A stretch of DNA of 33,807 bases from assembly GCA_024709105.1 (NCBI GenBank), contig JANJXJ010000023.1:1-33807 (forward strand), given 5' to 3'. The notes beneath the pieces were generated by a model, which was given only the letters and a program-made list of their open reading frames with translations, searched no databases and had not been told where the DNA came from. The position numbers and the translations under genes are program-made. This DNA comes from Lentimicrobium sp. GTDB lineage: Bacteria; Bacteroidota; Bacteroidia; Bacteroidales; Lentimicrobiaceae. How positions within the stretch are numbered: position 1 is the first letter of the stretch; each line of letters opens with the position of its first letter. Below, piece by piece: positions 1 through 8,434 of the stretch.

Positions 1-1
1 T

Positions 2-259
2 TCGGGGGCGGTTCTCACCATTTTGAGAAGAATGCAGAAAACAATTACGGGGTTCGATATGAAAATTAGCGGAGTACGCAGAACAGAGCATCCTACATCC
101 TTTTCTTCGATAAAAGTGGAATATTACATTAAATCTCCGGATGTCCTTCAATCCGATGTCGAAAAAGCACTTGCACTCTCCGAACAATCCTTTTGTCCGG
201 TTTGGGCGATGATCAAAGGAAATGTTGACGTTGAGCCGGTAATTTTTATTCAGGAATAA
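2..259 (+). CDS. OsmC family protein, 3' part (5' end outside window)
   Basis: The frame is open from base 2 and no convincing start is visible; the TTG at 23 lies inside the conserved domain, so the gene begins upstream of the window. The 85 visible residues match the C-terminal half of OsmC/Ohr-fold proteins: a helix beginning SGAVLTILRRM, which normally follows the first redox Cys, then a strand/helix pattern ending in the conserved SFCPVWAMI segment that carries the second Cys. Family members are often thiol-dependent peroxidases that reduce organic hydroperoxides, but many OsmC-like proteins have no known substrate. The first catalytic Cys cannot be seen here, so peroxidase activity is inference. 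The gene ends 16 bases before the DUF3795 gene and may be co-transcribed with it. Confidence 0.8.
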   Translation, partial: SGAVLTILRRMQKTITGFDMKISGVRRTEHPTSFSSIKVEYYIKSPDVLQSDVEKALALSEQSFCPVWAMIKGNVDVEPVIFIQE

Positions 260-275
260 ATTAAAACCTCAGAAA

Positions 276-791
276 ATGGAAAGTAAAGTTGTGCCAGAAA
301 TTGCAGCCGTATGCGGTCTTTATTGCGGTGCCTGCGGAATTTATCTCGCAACACAGTCAAACGACACAGAAAAATTAGCACAATATGCAATCCGGCTCAA
401 TCAGCCTCTGGAAGAAACTTACTGCAAGGGATGCCGTTCAAACCAGAAGACAGCCTGGTGCAGGGAGTGTAAAATGATAAAATGTGCTGAAGAAAAGGGA
501 GTAGATTTTTGCGGTTCATGCAATGAATATCCCTGTGAAACGATCAAAAACTTTCAGTCATTGATGCCTCACAGGGCAGAACTATGGGAATCTCAGGCCC
601 GCATTGCAGAGGTGGGAGCCGAAGCATGGACAAAAGAAATGGAAAAACACTTTTCTTGTCAGGCCTGTGGCAAAGGCAATACTTCTTACGATCTTAAATG
701 TCCGGCATGCGGGAACATTCCCGGCAATCAATTTGCGGAGAAACATCAGGCAGCAATTAAGGAGTATTTGTCAAAAATGTCAAAATCGTAA
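276..791 (+). CDS. DUF3795 domain protein, Cys-rich with C-terminal zinc ribbon
   Basis: This 171-residue soluble protein contains 15 cysteines. The N-terminal part (residues 9-90) has the DUF3795 pattern CGLYCGAC, then YCKGC, WCREC, FCGSC and a PC pair. Residues 128-145 form a separate CxxC...CxxC zinc ribbon (C128/C131 and C142/C145). Such spacing suggests bound zinc or an iron-sulfur cluster, but the biochemical role of DUF3795 is unknown. It has no signal peptide or membrane segment, so it is probably cytoplasmic. It follows the OsmC-family gene closely and is followed five bases later by a membrane-protein gene, suggesting one transcript. The family call is firm; function is not assigned. 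Confidence 0.85.
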   Translation: MESKVVPEIAAVCGLYCGACGIYLATQSNDTEKLAQYAIRLNQPLEETYCKGCRSNQKTAWCRECKMIKCAEEKGVDFCGSCNEYPCETIKNFQSLMPHRAELWESQARIAEVGAEAWTKEMEKHFSCQACGKGNTSYDLKCPACGNIPGNQFAEKHQAAIKEYLSKMSKS

Positions 792-796
792 GAGTT

Positions 797-1501
797 TTGG
801 AATCACAATTAAAAGTTCAGGCACTTCGATTTGGCAGGCTGGCTGTTTATATGAACATTTTCGGAGTAATATTTTCGGGCCTGGTTTTTCCGCTTCTTTC
901 TCTTTGGCTGCATCCGCAGCCCGCATGGCGCGATGCTGAGTTATTTGCCAGATCTTTTCATCCATTGCAAACAGCTACCTTCTTTTTGGGCTTTTTTCTG
1001 GTAATTGGTTCTTTGCTTACATTTATTGCATTATACATGCTTTCCGGTGCGGAGAAGAAGATTTATGCACTTTCGGGTTTGATAATCAATACTGTTTTTA
1101 CAGCGGTTGTTTTTCTGAATTATATCATTCAGACTACCTACATTCCATACCTGGCAAACAATTTCCCTCCTGAAACTTCAATTGTACTTCCGGTATTTAC
1201 AATGGCCAATCCTGGCTCATTTGCCTGGGCTCTTGAAATGTATGGGTGGGGAGGTATTGGTTTATCTTTTATTTTTATGGCGTTTATTTTCGGGAAAGAA
1301 AAGTACGCCATCACACTTAAAACATTGTTTCTGCTCAATGGAGCATGCAGTGTTGTGTCTGCATTGGTTACATCATTAGATATGAACTGGCTTTTTTCTC
1401 CGGCTGGTCTTGCATCATTGATAATCTGGAATTCTTTAGTGCTGGTTATTGATTTCTTCCTGTTGCGGTGGTTTAGTTTTGTCAATTTAAAAGGCATTTA
1501 A
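797..1501 (+). CDS. uncharacterised six-helix membrane protein
   Basis: The product is hydrophobic, with about six likely transmembrane helices near residues 16-37, 57-81, 90-112, 148-166, 173-194 and 201-224. I see no catalytic motif and do not recognise the family. The longest frame starts at a TTG (797), five bases after the stop of the upstream gene, which suggests translational coupling. The alternative ATG at 851 (residue 19) would begin directly in the first helix and drop a short basic leader that reads like a normal pre-helix segment, so I kept the TTG start with moderate confidence. It is the last gene of the left-hand plus-strand group and runs towards the convergent CBM48 gene. 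Confidence 0.7.
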   Translation: MESQLKVQALRFGRLAVYMNIFGVIFSGLVFPLLSLWLHPQPAWRDAELFARSFHPLQTATFFLGFFLVIGSLLTFIALYMLSGAEKKIYALSGLIINTVFTAVVFLNYIIQTTYIPYLANNFPPETSIVLPVFTMANPGSFAWALEMYGWGGIGLSFIFMAFIFGKEKYAITLKTLFLLNGACSVVSALVTSLDMNWLFSPAGLASLIIWNSLVLVIDFFLLRWFSFVNLKGI

Positions 1502-1588
1502 TAATGACCTTTTCTGCAAAAACGCATGACAAACAGATTGCAGATCCGGAAAAGAGAGATTCAATAAAAGTGAAGTGAGGAGAATTCA

Positions 1589-3088
1589 TCAATCAATCCA
1601 CAAAACAGAGTTGCCTGTTCCCTGATTGTTGGATTCCCAGGTTTCATTTGCAGGATCAACCATCCATTGCCCGTCTACAATAAATTTGTAGGTATGTTTC
1701 CCGCTATTCAGGTAAACCGGGCACACCCATTGCCCGTTTTGTCTTTGCATAACATATCCGTCTGTTCGCCATTCATTAAAACTTCCGGTAACAAAAACAT
1801 TCTTAGCCTCTGCAAAGCCATTAAGTATAAAAGTGTGGTTTGGCAAAAAAGTTAATACGGAATTTGTATACTCGCCCTGGCCTGAGGTGATGGCATTATC
1901 CGGGTCCGTCATCCATTTGCCATCCACTATATACTTGTACTCATAAGTTCCGGGAGCAAGTGCCATTGGCAGTTCCCATCCAGTGGTTGTTTTGTCCATG
2001 ATTAATTCGCCGTGATTCCAGGCATTAAAACTTCCTGCAAGGTAAACTGCGCGGGCATTCTCATAACCTGGTAGTCTAAAAACCATTGTATCGCCAATGC
2101 CCAGATAAGAATTTACATTTCCTCTTCCATCGTTTCGCATTACTGCATTCTCCGGATCGTTAATCCATTGACGGTCAACAATAAATTTATAGGCGTGTGT
2201 TCCGGGTCTGAGATACAAGGATAAGTTCCAGGTGTCCCCTGCTTTTATCATTGAAAGTTCTTTGGGATTCCAGTTGTTAAAACTACCGGTTACAAAAACC
2301 TTTTTAGCTTTCGGGAAACCAGAAAGCCTGAAACTGTAATTATAAGCATATATAACACTGTTGAATCCACCTTGTCCGTCAGGTTCTGCCTGCGGATTAA
2401 TAGGATCGGTTGTCCACCAGCCGTCAACAATATACTTGTACTGGTGTTTGCCGGGCTGAAGCGGCACCTTGATTACCCAGCCTTCGGATGTTGCTTGCAT
2501 TGGTAATTTCATAGTGCTCCAGTTGTTGAAAGAACCTGAAAGTATTACCCGTTTTGCTTCCCTGAAATCTTTCAGGATAAACAGCGCCGAATCATTCTTA
2601 AATTCAAATATTTGGACTGTTTCTTTTTTATTTATTCCAAAATTGGATGGAAAATAATTAAAGAGACTGAAAATTGATCGACCTTTTCTTTGATTCTTTC
2701 TGTTTTGCAGTCCTGGCTGTGGTGCATTCAACATACTGGCATTGTCATCAATAAGCAATAAATCGGCAGGATTGTAATGTGAAACTGTTACTGACAAAGG
2801 TTTGCTCAGAATTATTTTATAAGGTGAAATGCTGACAACGCTCCATGGTACGTTATCGGCATAAATTACTGTATCTTTTGAATTTAAAGCCACAGATATT
2901 AATGTGCTGTCGATTGAAAAGGAGTTTTGAAAATCTTTGAGTTTTTCTTTTGTCCATTTGCGATCTATCACAAAATTGATGGTATTGTCGCTGATGTAAC
3001 AAGTGTTTTCATTTACATGCTGTGCAAAAAGGGAGTGAACAGTCAGCATTAATGAAAGAAAACAAGCCAGACGGAGGTATCGGTTCAT
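1589..3088 (-). CDS. secreted protein with four tandem CBM48 (glycogen-binding-like) domains
   Basis: This 499-residue protein has a signal peptide (residues 1-22, ending SLFAQ), an N-terminal region of about 140 residues that I do not recognise, and four E-set/CBM48 repeats at about 168-247, 250-328, 335-412 and 418-498. Each repeat has GSFN-x-W, a YK(Y/F)IVD turn, a second Trp before a DP, and a late Asn-Ser. Compared with the AMPK beta glycogen-binding module, the sugar-contacting residues are present in all four: W190/K218/W225/N243, W273/K301/W308/N326, W357/K385/W392/N409 and W440/K468/W475/N493. No catalytic domain is visible, so alpha-glucan binding in the periplasm or at the outer membrane is the likely role (inference). 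Its ATG overlaps the stop of the upstream protease gene by four bases (ATGA), implying coupled expression. Confidence 0.88.
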   Translation of the reverse strand: MNRYLRLACFLSLMLTVHSLFAQHVNENTCYISDNTINFVIDRKWTKEKLKDFQNSFSIDSTLISVALNSKDTVIYADNVPWSVVSISPYKIILSKPLSVTVSHYNPADLLLIDDNASMLNAPQPGLQNRKNQRKGRSIFSLFNYFPSNFGINKKETVQIFEFKNDSALFILKDFREAKRVILSGSFNNWSTMKLPMQATSEGWVIKVPLQPGKHQYKYIVDGWWTTDPINPQAEPDGQGGFNSVIYAYNYSFRLSGFPKAKKVFVTGSFNNWNPKELSMIKAGDTWNLSLYLRPGTHAYKFIVDRQWINDPENAVMRNDGRGNVNSYLGIGDTMVFRLPGYENARAVYLAGSFNAWNHGELIMDKTTTGWELPMALAPGTYEYKYIVDGKWMTDPDNAITSGQGEYTNSVLTFLPNHTFILNGFAEAKNVFVTGSFNEWRTDGYVMQRQNGQWVCPVYLNSGKHTYKFIVDGQWMVDPANETWESNNQGTGNSVLWID

Positions 3089-4092
3089 GGTTTTGCCTCC
3101 CTGGAAAGATTAAAACTGATCTGATTTTTTTTGAAGTTCAGGCAATATTTCCCTTTTATCCAAAAGTCATAACCCAGCATACCATCAATGTGGCATCCGT
3201 ATGATTCGCTCATTGCTGTAAGGTCAATAATCACAGTTCCCATACTTCCAAAATTCTGATTCCCGAATTCGAAATTATTTATAATACCATAATAAACTTC
3301 CGATTTTCCTGCTGCCGATCCTCTTACTGCAGATTTGCGGCTTATATGAATAAGTTCCATTACCTTTTTAGGAACATTCTTATTTATTGCATTGATCTCC
3401 GCCCCTGTGTCAAGACAAAAAGTTAACTGCCGCTCGCCTATTTTTCCTTTTATCATGGCAATGCCGGCTTTCTTATCAAGCGTTTGAACAAAATTGTACT
3501 CTTCAATAAATGTTTTATTATCCATTCGTTCGCCCCTGGAGTCCAATTTGAAGAGAATGAGCTGTTGATGGGCCGCATCAAAAATTATTTCTAAGTCATC
3601 AATCATTTTTAAACCAAAAAGTCCAAGGATTTTTACACCTCTTTGATCTTCAATATGTCCAAGATCGGCCAGGTCAGCTTCCACCTTTTCGTAAAAGAAA
3701 CCAGAAGCGTCAAGTTGTTTGACAACAGTACCATGAACCTGGCCAAAATTGCCGGTAATACCTCCGGCACCCTGCTTTTCATAAGCAGCATATTTTCTGA
3801 AATATGTTCGATTGAGCACAAATTCAGTAGCTCCGGTATCAAAAATCAGATTTCCTTCTTCTTCGTCTACTTTAGCTTCAATAAGAAATAGCCTGCCAAC
3901 TTGTTTTAAAGGTATAACAATAGAATTGGATGTTTCAGCTGTTTGTTTCCCTTTGATAAAGATATCAACAATTATGGCAGCAGGTATTTCCTTATCTGAG
4001 GCATTTGCTCTGAGACATCCGTATGTCAGAGAAAAAATAAGGAACACCTTAATAAATAGAAGTGTCCGATAAGATGCAAAACCAACTTTCAT
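3085..4092 (-). CDS. retropepsin-like aspartic protease with two DTGA motifs
   Basis: From the ATG at 4092 the protein is 335 residues. I chose this start because it gives a short basic N-terminus followed directly by a signal-peptide-like hydrophobic segment (residues 12-24); ATGs at 4116 and 4197 are in frame but add a long basic leader. Two aspartic protease active-site motifs are visible, DTGAT at residues 85-89 and DTGAE at 228-232. Each is followed by the hydrophobic-Gly segment typical of retropepsin folds (near ILGLFGL and GMLGYDF). Retroviral-type proteases need two such halves, so this chain may fold as a single-chain pseudo-dimer (inference). The protein is probably periplasmic. 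The gene lies upstream of, and overlaps by ATGA, the four-CBM48 gene, and is divergent from the S8 peptidase. Confidence 0.85.
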   Translation of the reverse strand: MKVGFASYRTLLFIKVFLIFSLTYGCLRANASDKEIPAAIIVDIFIKGKQTAETSNSIVIPLKQVGRLFLIEAKVDEEEGNLIFDTGATEFVLNRTYFRKYAAYEKQGAGGITGNFGQVHGTVVKQLDASGFFYEKVEADLADLGHIEDQRGVKILGLFGLKMIDDLEIIFDAAHQQLILFKLDSRGERMDNKTFIEEYNFVQTLDKKAGIAMIKGKIGERQLTFCLDTGAEINAINKNVPKKVMELIHISRKSAVRGSAAGKSEVYYGIINNFEFGNQNFGSMGTVIIDLTAMSESYGCHIDGMLGYDFWIKGKYCLNFKKNQISFNLSREAKP

Positions 4093-4236
4093 AAGCTGTT
4101 TTTTACGAATTTTCATTCCATGCGAAGTTAGTTTTTTTGTGGCCAAAAAGTTTTTCTGTAGTGTAAATCTTAATATTTTTTTTCTTATTTTTAACAATTC
4201 TAAATTAACCCCCTTGTTTCACCAAAATCTGAATGT

Positions 4237-7200
4237 ATGAATCGAAAATTACGCATGATTTTACCATTGCTCAGTGTCCTGATGATTTTAGGCATTATGG
4301 CTACCGGGCAAACCAGGCAACAGCAAGAGGCCATTGTATCACGCTACAACCAGGAAGGCCTCAGCAACCTGGAAGCAAAATTCAGGGGAAAGGCTGTAAT
4401 GGAAAAGCAGGCTGCTCTTTTGTATGCCAAAAATAATGGTATTGAAGTGATTTTAACCCTCGAAGATGGAGGATATGCCGAACTGCAGAGGGTTGAACCT
4501 GATGGTAGTCTGATATACTACCGAACTTTGAACGTTGCAGCTGCCCGATCAACCCGCACCAACCATCTCAATATCGGTGGCTCAACCGGATTTAACCTCG
4601 ACGGGCAAAATATGATTGCCCATGTCTGGGACGGCGGACTAGCCCGTACAACACATCAGGAGTACGATGGACCCGGCGGAACCGATCGTTTTTCAATTGG
4701 TGACGGTACCACAACCCTCAATTATCATTCAGCGCACGTTACAGGTACCATTATTGCTTCGGGAGTGGTAGCTGCAGCCAAAGGAATGGCACCTCAGGCC
4801 AGAGCAGTGGGTTATGAGTGGAACAACGACCTGGCAGAAGCCACCACCGCTGCTTCCAATGGAATGCTTATTTCCAATCATTCCTACGGATACCGGTCCG
4901 ACCTGGTTTCTGACTATTATTTTGGTGCATACATAACCGATTCGCGCGACTGGGATGCGCTGCTTTTTAATGCACCTTATTATCTTATGGTAGTAGCAGC
5001 AGGTAATGACGGTTCTACCAATTACAATGGAGCGCCGCTCAATCCCTCATTTCCGCAATACGATAAACTTACCGGACATGCCACATCAAAAAACAATATG
5101 GTTGTAGCAAATGCCCAGGATGCTAATATCGACGATGCCGGTAACCTGATTAGTGTGGCAATCAACAGCTCCAGCAGCCAGGGTCCCACCGACGATTACC
5201 GCATTAAGCCCGACATTACAGGTAACGGTACTTCGGTTTATTCAACCTACGAAAGCTCCAACACGGCATATGCAAGCATTACCGGCACAAGCATGGCTTC
5301 GCCCAATGTGGCAGGTTCACTGCTGCTGCTGCAGCAACACGCCAGCAATGTAAATGGCAGCTATATGCGTGCAGCAACTCTCAAAGGACTTGCCTTGCAT
5401 ACTGCTGATGATGCCGGAATGGCCGGTCCCGATGCTATTTTTGGCTGGGGACTGATGAATGCCAAAAGAGCTGCTGAAGTTATTTCGCAAAACGGAAATC
5501 AGTCCATCATCAGTGAACTTACCCTGATGCAGGGACAAACTTATACCATTCAGGTGGATGCCGATGGAATTAACCCGCTGCTGGCTTCCATTTCGTGGAC
5601 TGACCCGGCAGGAACAGCAACCACAGCTACCAACTCAACCATAGCCCGTTTGGTGAACGACCTTGACCTGCGCATTACTCAAAACGCAACCACCCAGTTT
5701 CCATGGAGACTCACTGGTGTAAATACCAACGATAGAGGCGACAATGTAAAAGACCCTTTTGAAAGGGTAGATGTTGCCGGAGCCAGCAGAACTTATACAG
5801 TAACTGTTACCCACAAAGGAACCCTTTCGGGTGGAAGCCAGAACTATACTCTGATAATTACCGGTGTTTCTTCGACTCCTGTGGTTTGTAATCCCGAAGT
5901 CCCAACAGGGCTTTCAGCAACAGGTGTCGGTTCATCAACAGCCAGCCTTACCTGGAATGCCGTTGCTGCTGCAACTTACGACCTGAGGTACCGGGCAACC
6001 GGAACCACCACCTGGACAACCATTGCTGTTACAGGTACATCAGCCGGTCTTACAGGATTAAGCCCTCTTACACAGTACGAAGCACAGGTTCGCAGCAAAT
6101 GCCCCGACAACAATACTTCTGCATTTTCAGCTTCCCTGCTGTTTACTACTACCGAAGTACAGCTGAACTATTGTGCATCGGCGAGTACCAACACCAACGA
6201 TGAATACATAGGCAGGGTGCAGCTGAATACCATCAACAATCCATCCGGTGCACAATTCTACTCTGATTTTACCGGCATTTCCACCAGCCTTAACAAAGAA
6301 ACAGCCTACACAATAACAATTACGCCAACGTGGACAGGAACTGTTTACTCCGAAGGTTATTCGGTGTGGATTGATTATAACAAAGACGGCGATTTTGCCG
6401 ATGCCGGCGAACAGGTGTTTACCCGTGCTGCAACCAACACAACTCCTGTAAGTGGTTCATTTACTGTCCCTGCAACAGCTACCGAAGGTTCTACCCGCAT
6501 GCGTGTTTCCATGAAATACAATGCTGTTCCTACTGCCTGCGAAACCTTTACTTACGGCGAAGTTGAGGATTACACTGTAATCATTGCAGGTCAGGGCCCC
6601 GATACACAAGCCCCTACTGCCCCAACAGGATTGACTGCATCGGGTATTACCCAGACATCGGTTAACCTGAGCTGGACAGCCTCCACCGATAATGTGGGAG
6701 TGGTAGCTTACGATGTTTATCAGGGCAGCACCCTGATTCAATCTGTTACTGTTACTTCGGCTTCTGTTACAGGCCTTTCGGCTTCGACCGCTTATACATT
6801 TTCGGTAAAAGCCAGAGATGCTGCCGGAAATGTTTCTGCATCCTCAAACGTAGTAAACGTAACCACGCTTGCTCCTCCTGACACTCAGGCTCCGACAGCT
6901 CCAACCAACCTTACGGCATCGGGCATCACCCAGACTTCAGTTAACCTGTCATGGACAGCCTCCACTGACAATGTAGGGGTTACAGCTTACGATGTTTATC
7001 AGGGAAGTTCAGTTGTGCAGACTGTTGCCACCACATCTGCCACAATAACCGGATTAAGCCCCAGTACTGCCTATAGTTTCTCTGTGAGGGCAAAGGATGC
7101 TGCAGGCAATGTTTCTGCATCCAGCAATGTTGTAAATGTTACTACTTTGGCAAATACCATTACCTATTGTGCTTCAAGAGGCAACAACACTGCCGACGAA

Positions 7201-7860
7201 TGGATACAGCGGGTACAGATTGGTACCATCAACAACAATTCAGGAAATAACGGAGGATATGCTGACTTTACTGGTTTGACAACCAATCTGGTAAGGGGCA
7301 CATCCAATACCATTGTAATTACTCCAGGATGGGCTGGAACAAAATACCGTGAAGCTTACAGGGTTTGGATTGATTACAACCGGGATGGCGATTTTCTTGA
7401 TTCAGGCGAACAGGTGGTTAATGTTACCAGAACCAACTCTACCCCGATCAGCCGAAGTTTTACGGTGCCTTCAACTGCACTCACTGGCCCGACACGTATG
7501 CGCGTTTCCATGAAATACAATGCCAGCCCTACTTCGTGTGAGATTTTCGCTGATGGCGAAGTGGAAGATTACACGGTGAACATTGTACTCACAGCCAACC
7601 AGGGTTTTGCAACCGGTTATGAAGTTGCTGAAGAGCCATCGCTCAATATTTATCCCAATCCTGTGACTGACAATGCATTAAACATTGAATTATCAGGTGC
7701 TGCAGGCAAGGAAATCAGGGTATTTAACCTGCACGGAAAACTTGTGAAACGTTTTGAATTTGAACCTCAGATCAACATAACAGACCTTCCTTCAGGAATG
7801 TACATTGTTGAGGTGATTACAGAATCAAAATCATTTACAAGGCGACTGATCAGGCAATAA
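4237..7860 (+). CDS. secreted subtilisin-family (S8) peptidase with FN3 and GEVED modules and T9SS sorting domain
   Basis: The protein has 1207 residues. A signal peptide occupies residues 1-25. The S8 domain spans about 105-415, with a triad read as D132 (VWDGG), H164 (HSAHVTG) and S352 (GTSMASP), plus oxyanion N257 (AAGND). A beta-rich P-like region follows at about 430-545. Then come FN3 (553-640), GEVED (645-783), FN3 (793-878), FN3 (887-972), GEVED (977-1116) and a T9SS type A sorting domain (about 1134-1207, starting LNIYPNP). It should be exported by Sec, moved over the outer membrane by T9SS, and released or anchored at the surface, where it would degrade protein. The Asp motif is WDGG rather than the usual D-(S/T)-G. 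The substrate is unknown. A strong terminator follows, so it is probably monocistronic. Confidence 0.93.
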   Translation: MNRKLRMILPLLSVLMILGIMATGQTRQQQEAIVSRYNQEGLSNLEAKFRGKAVMEKQAALLYAKNNGIEVILTLEDGGYAELQRVEPDGSLIYYRTLNVAAARSTRTNHLNIGGSTGFNLDGQNMIAHVWDGGLARTTHQEYDGPGGTDRFSIGDGTTTLNYHSAHVTGTIIASGVVAAAKGMAPQARAVGYEWNNDLAEATTAASNGMLISNHSYGYRSDLVSDYYFGAYITDSRDWDALLFNAPYYLMVVAAGNDGSTNYNGAPLNPSFPQYDKLTGHATSKNNMVVANAQDANIDDAGNLISVAINSSSSQGPTDDYRIKPDITGNGTSVYSTYESSNTAYASITGTSMASPNVAGSLLLLQQHASNVNGSYMRAATLKGLALHTADDAGMAGPDAIFGWGLMNAKRAAEVISQNGNQSIISELTLMQGQTYTIQVDADGINPLLASISWTDPAGTATTATNSTIARLVNDLDLRITQNATTQFPWRLTGVNTNDRGDNVKDPFERVDVAGASRTYTVTVTHKGTLSGGSQNYTLIITGVSSTPVVCNPEVPTGLSATGVGSSTASLTWNAVAAATYDLRYRATGTTTWTTIAVTGTSAGLTGLSPLTQYEAQVRSKCPDNNTSAFSASLLFTTTEVQLNYCASASTNTNDEYIGRVQLNTINNPSGAQFYSDFTGISTSLNKETAYTITITPTWTGTVYSEGYSVWIDYNKDGDFADAGEQVFTRAATNTTPVSGSFTVPATATEGSTRMRVSMKYNAVPTACETFTYGEVEDYTVIIAGQGPDTQAPTAPTGLTASGITQTSVNLSWTASTDNVGVVAYDVYQGSTLIQSVTVTSASVTGLSASTAYTFSVKARDAAGNVSASSNVVNVTTLAPPDTQAPTAPTNLTASGITQTSVNLSWTASTDNVGVTAYDVYQGSSVVQTVATTSATITGLSPSTAYSFSVRAKDAAGNVSASSNVVNVTTLANTITYCASRGNNTADEWIQRVQIGTINNNSGNNGGYADFTGLTTNLVRGTSNTIVITPGWAGTKYREAYRVWIDYNRDGDFLDSGEQVVNVTRTNSTPISRSFTVPSTALTGPTRMRVSMKYNASPTSCEIFADGEVEDYTVNIVLTANQGFATGYEVAEEPSLNIYPNPVTDNALNIELSGAAGKEIRVFNLHGKLVKRFEFEPQINITDLPSGMYIVEVITESKSFTRRLIRQ
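6169..7584 (+). repeat. pair of GEVED domains flanking the FN3 doublet
   Basis: Two GEVED domains lie at bases 6169-6585 and 7165-7584. Both begin with a YCAS motif, contain VWIDYN(K/R)DGDF followed by a GEQV segment, then TRMRVSMKYNA, and end with GEVEDYTV. The calcium-site-like DxNxDGD run is intact in both. They bracket the duplicated FN3 domains, giving the order FN3-GEVED-FN3-FN3-GEVED. Confidence 0.88.
6601..7146 (+). repeat. tandem duplicated FN3 modules inside the S8 peptidase gene
   Basis: Residues 789-878 and 883-970 are two adjacent FN3 domains that are nearly the same at the protein level and clearly alike at the DNA level. Both share PDTQAPTAPT, the run ASGITQTSVNLSWTASTDNV, and the end DAAGNVSASSNVVNVTTLA. 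DNA differences are mostly at third codon positions, showing an older duplication that has since diverged. Unequal exchange between the copies could change the domain number between strains. Confidence 0.9.
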
Positions 7861-7876
7861 GAAGTGCTGATTACTG

Positions 7877-7909
7877 AAAAAGCCGTTTCCCTGCGAAGCG
7901 GCTTTTTTT
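7877..7909 (+). terminator. intrinsic terminator after the S8 peptidase gene
   Basis: A 13-base stem (7877-7889 with 7895-7907, one T-G wobble) closes a five-base loop and runs into a seven-base T tract (7903-7909). It starts 17 bases after the stop codon of the peptidase gene and separates it from the menaquinone cluster. Confidence 0.88.
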
Positions 7910-7958
7910 ATGCAAATTGATTTGAACTGACAAGTGAATTATAAGATGTACTTTTCCT

Positions 7959-7966
7959 TACCTTCG
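7959..7966 (+). promoter_or_regulatory. possible -7 element for the menaquinone cluster
   Basis: TACCTTCG matches the Bacteroidota -7 consensus TAnnTTTG at all but one fixed position and lies 50 bases before the menI ATG. I do not see a good TTTG -33 box at the expected 19-21 base spacing, so this is only a candidate. It is the best match between the upstream terminator and menI. Confidence 0.4.
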
Positions 7967-8016
7967 CACAACCATTGTATTAAATTATTGTTAATTGCTT
8001 CACAAATCAGCCGTAC

Positions 8017-8430
8017 ATGCTTACGAGAATGACCCTTGATGAAATGAATGCCCTTTCGGCCGGCACATTGATGCAGCAGCTTGGGATAGTTTACACTGAA
8101 ATAGGTGAAGACTATCTGTGTGGTACCATGCCGGTTGACCATCGCACCAAACAGCCTGCAGGCCTGCTGCATGGAGGTGCTTCGGTGGCTTTGGCCGAAT
8201 CGCTGGGAAGTATGGGCTCTTTGTCGCTGGTAGATATCGAAAAACAAGCCATTGTTGGAGTGGAAGTAAATGCTAATCACATCCGAAAGGTCATTTCAGG
8301 ATTCGTTACAGGAAAAGCTGCATTAATTATGCGCTCCCGTAAGATGCACGTTTGGGAAATTAAAATTCACAACGATTCCGGAGCGTTATGTTGTATTTCG
8401 CGGCTGACAATAATGGTTTTAGACAAGTAA
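8017..8430 (+). CDS. menI: 1,4-dihydroxy-2-naphthoyl-CoA hydrolase (hotdog thioesterase)
   Basis: This 137-residue hotdog-fold protein resembles the YdiI/MenI group. It carries LLHGGASVALAES at residues 50-62, which supplies the HGG motif and the catalytic Glu (E61), then VGVEVNANHIR and a C-terminal GALCCISRLT segment. In this family it hydrolyses DHNA-CoA, the product of MenB, to free DHNA for MenA. It is the first gene of the men cluster and ends four bases before menF, so the context supports the specific substrate over a general PaaI-type thioesterase. A later ATG at residue 5 (8029) is possible. Confidence 0.88.
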   Translation: MLTRMTLDEMNALSAGTLMQQLGIVYTEIGEDYLCGTMPVDHRTKQPAGLLHGGASVALAESLGSMGSLSLVDIEKQAIVGVEVNANHIRKVISGFVTGKAALIMRSRKMHVWEIKIHNDSGALCCISRLTIMVLDK

Positions 8431-8434
8431 GGTA

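Noticed and set aside
604-939. 111-codon plus-strand frame overlapping the DUF3795 and membrane-protein genes
   Set aside because: It is out of frame with both supported genes and lacks any recognisable pattern.
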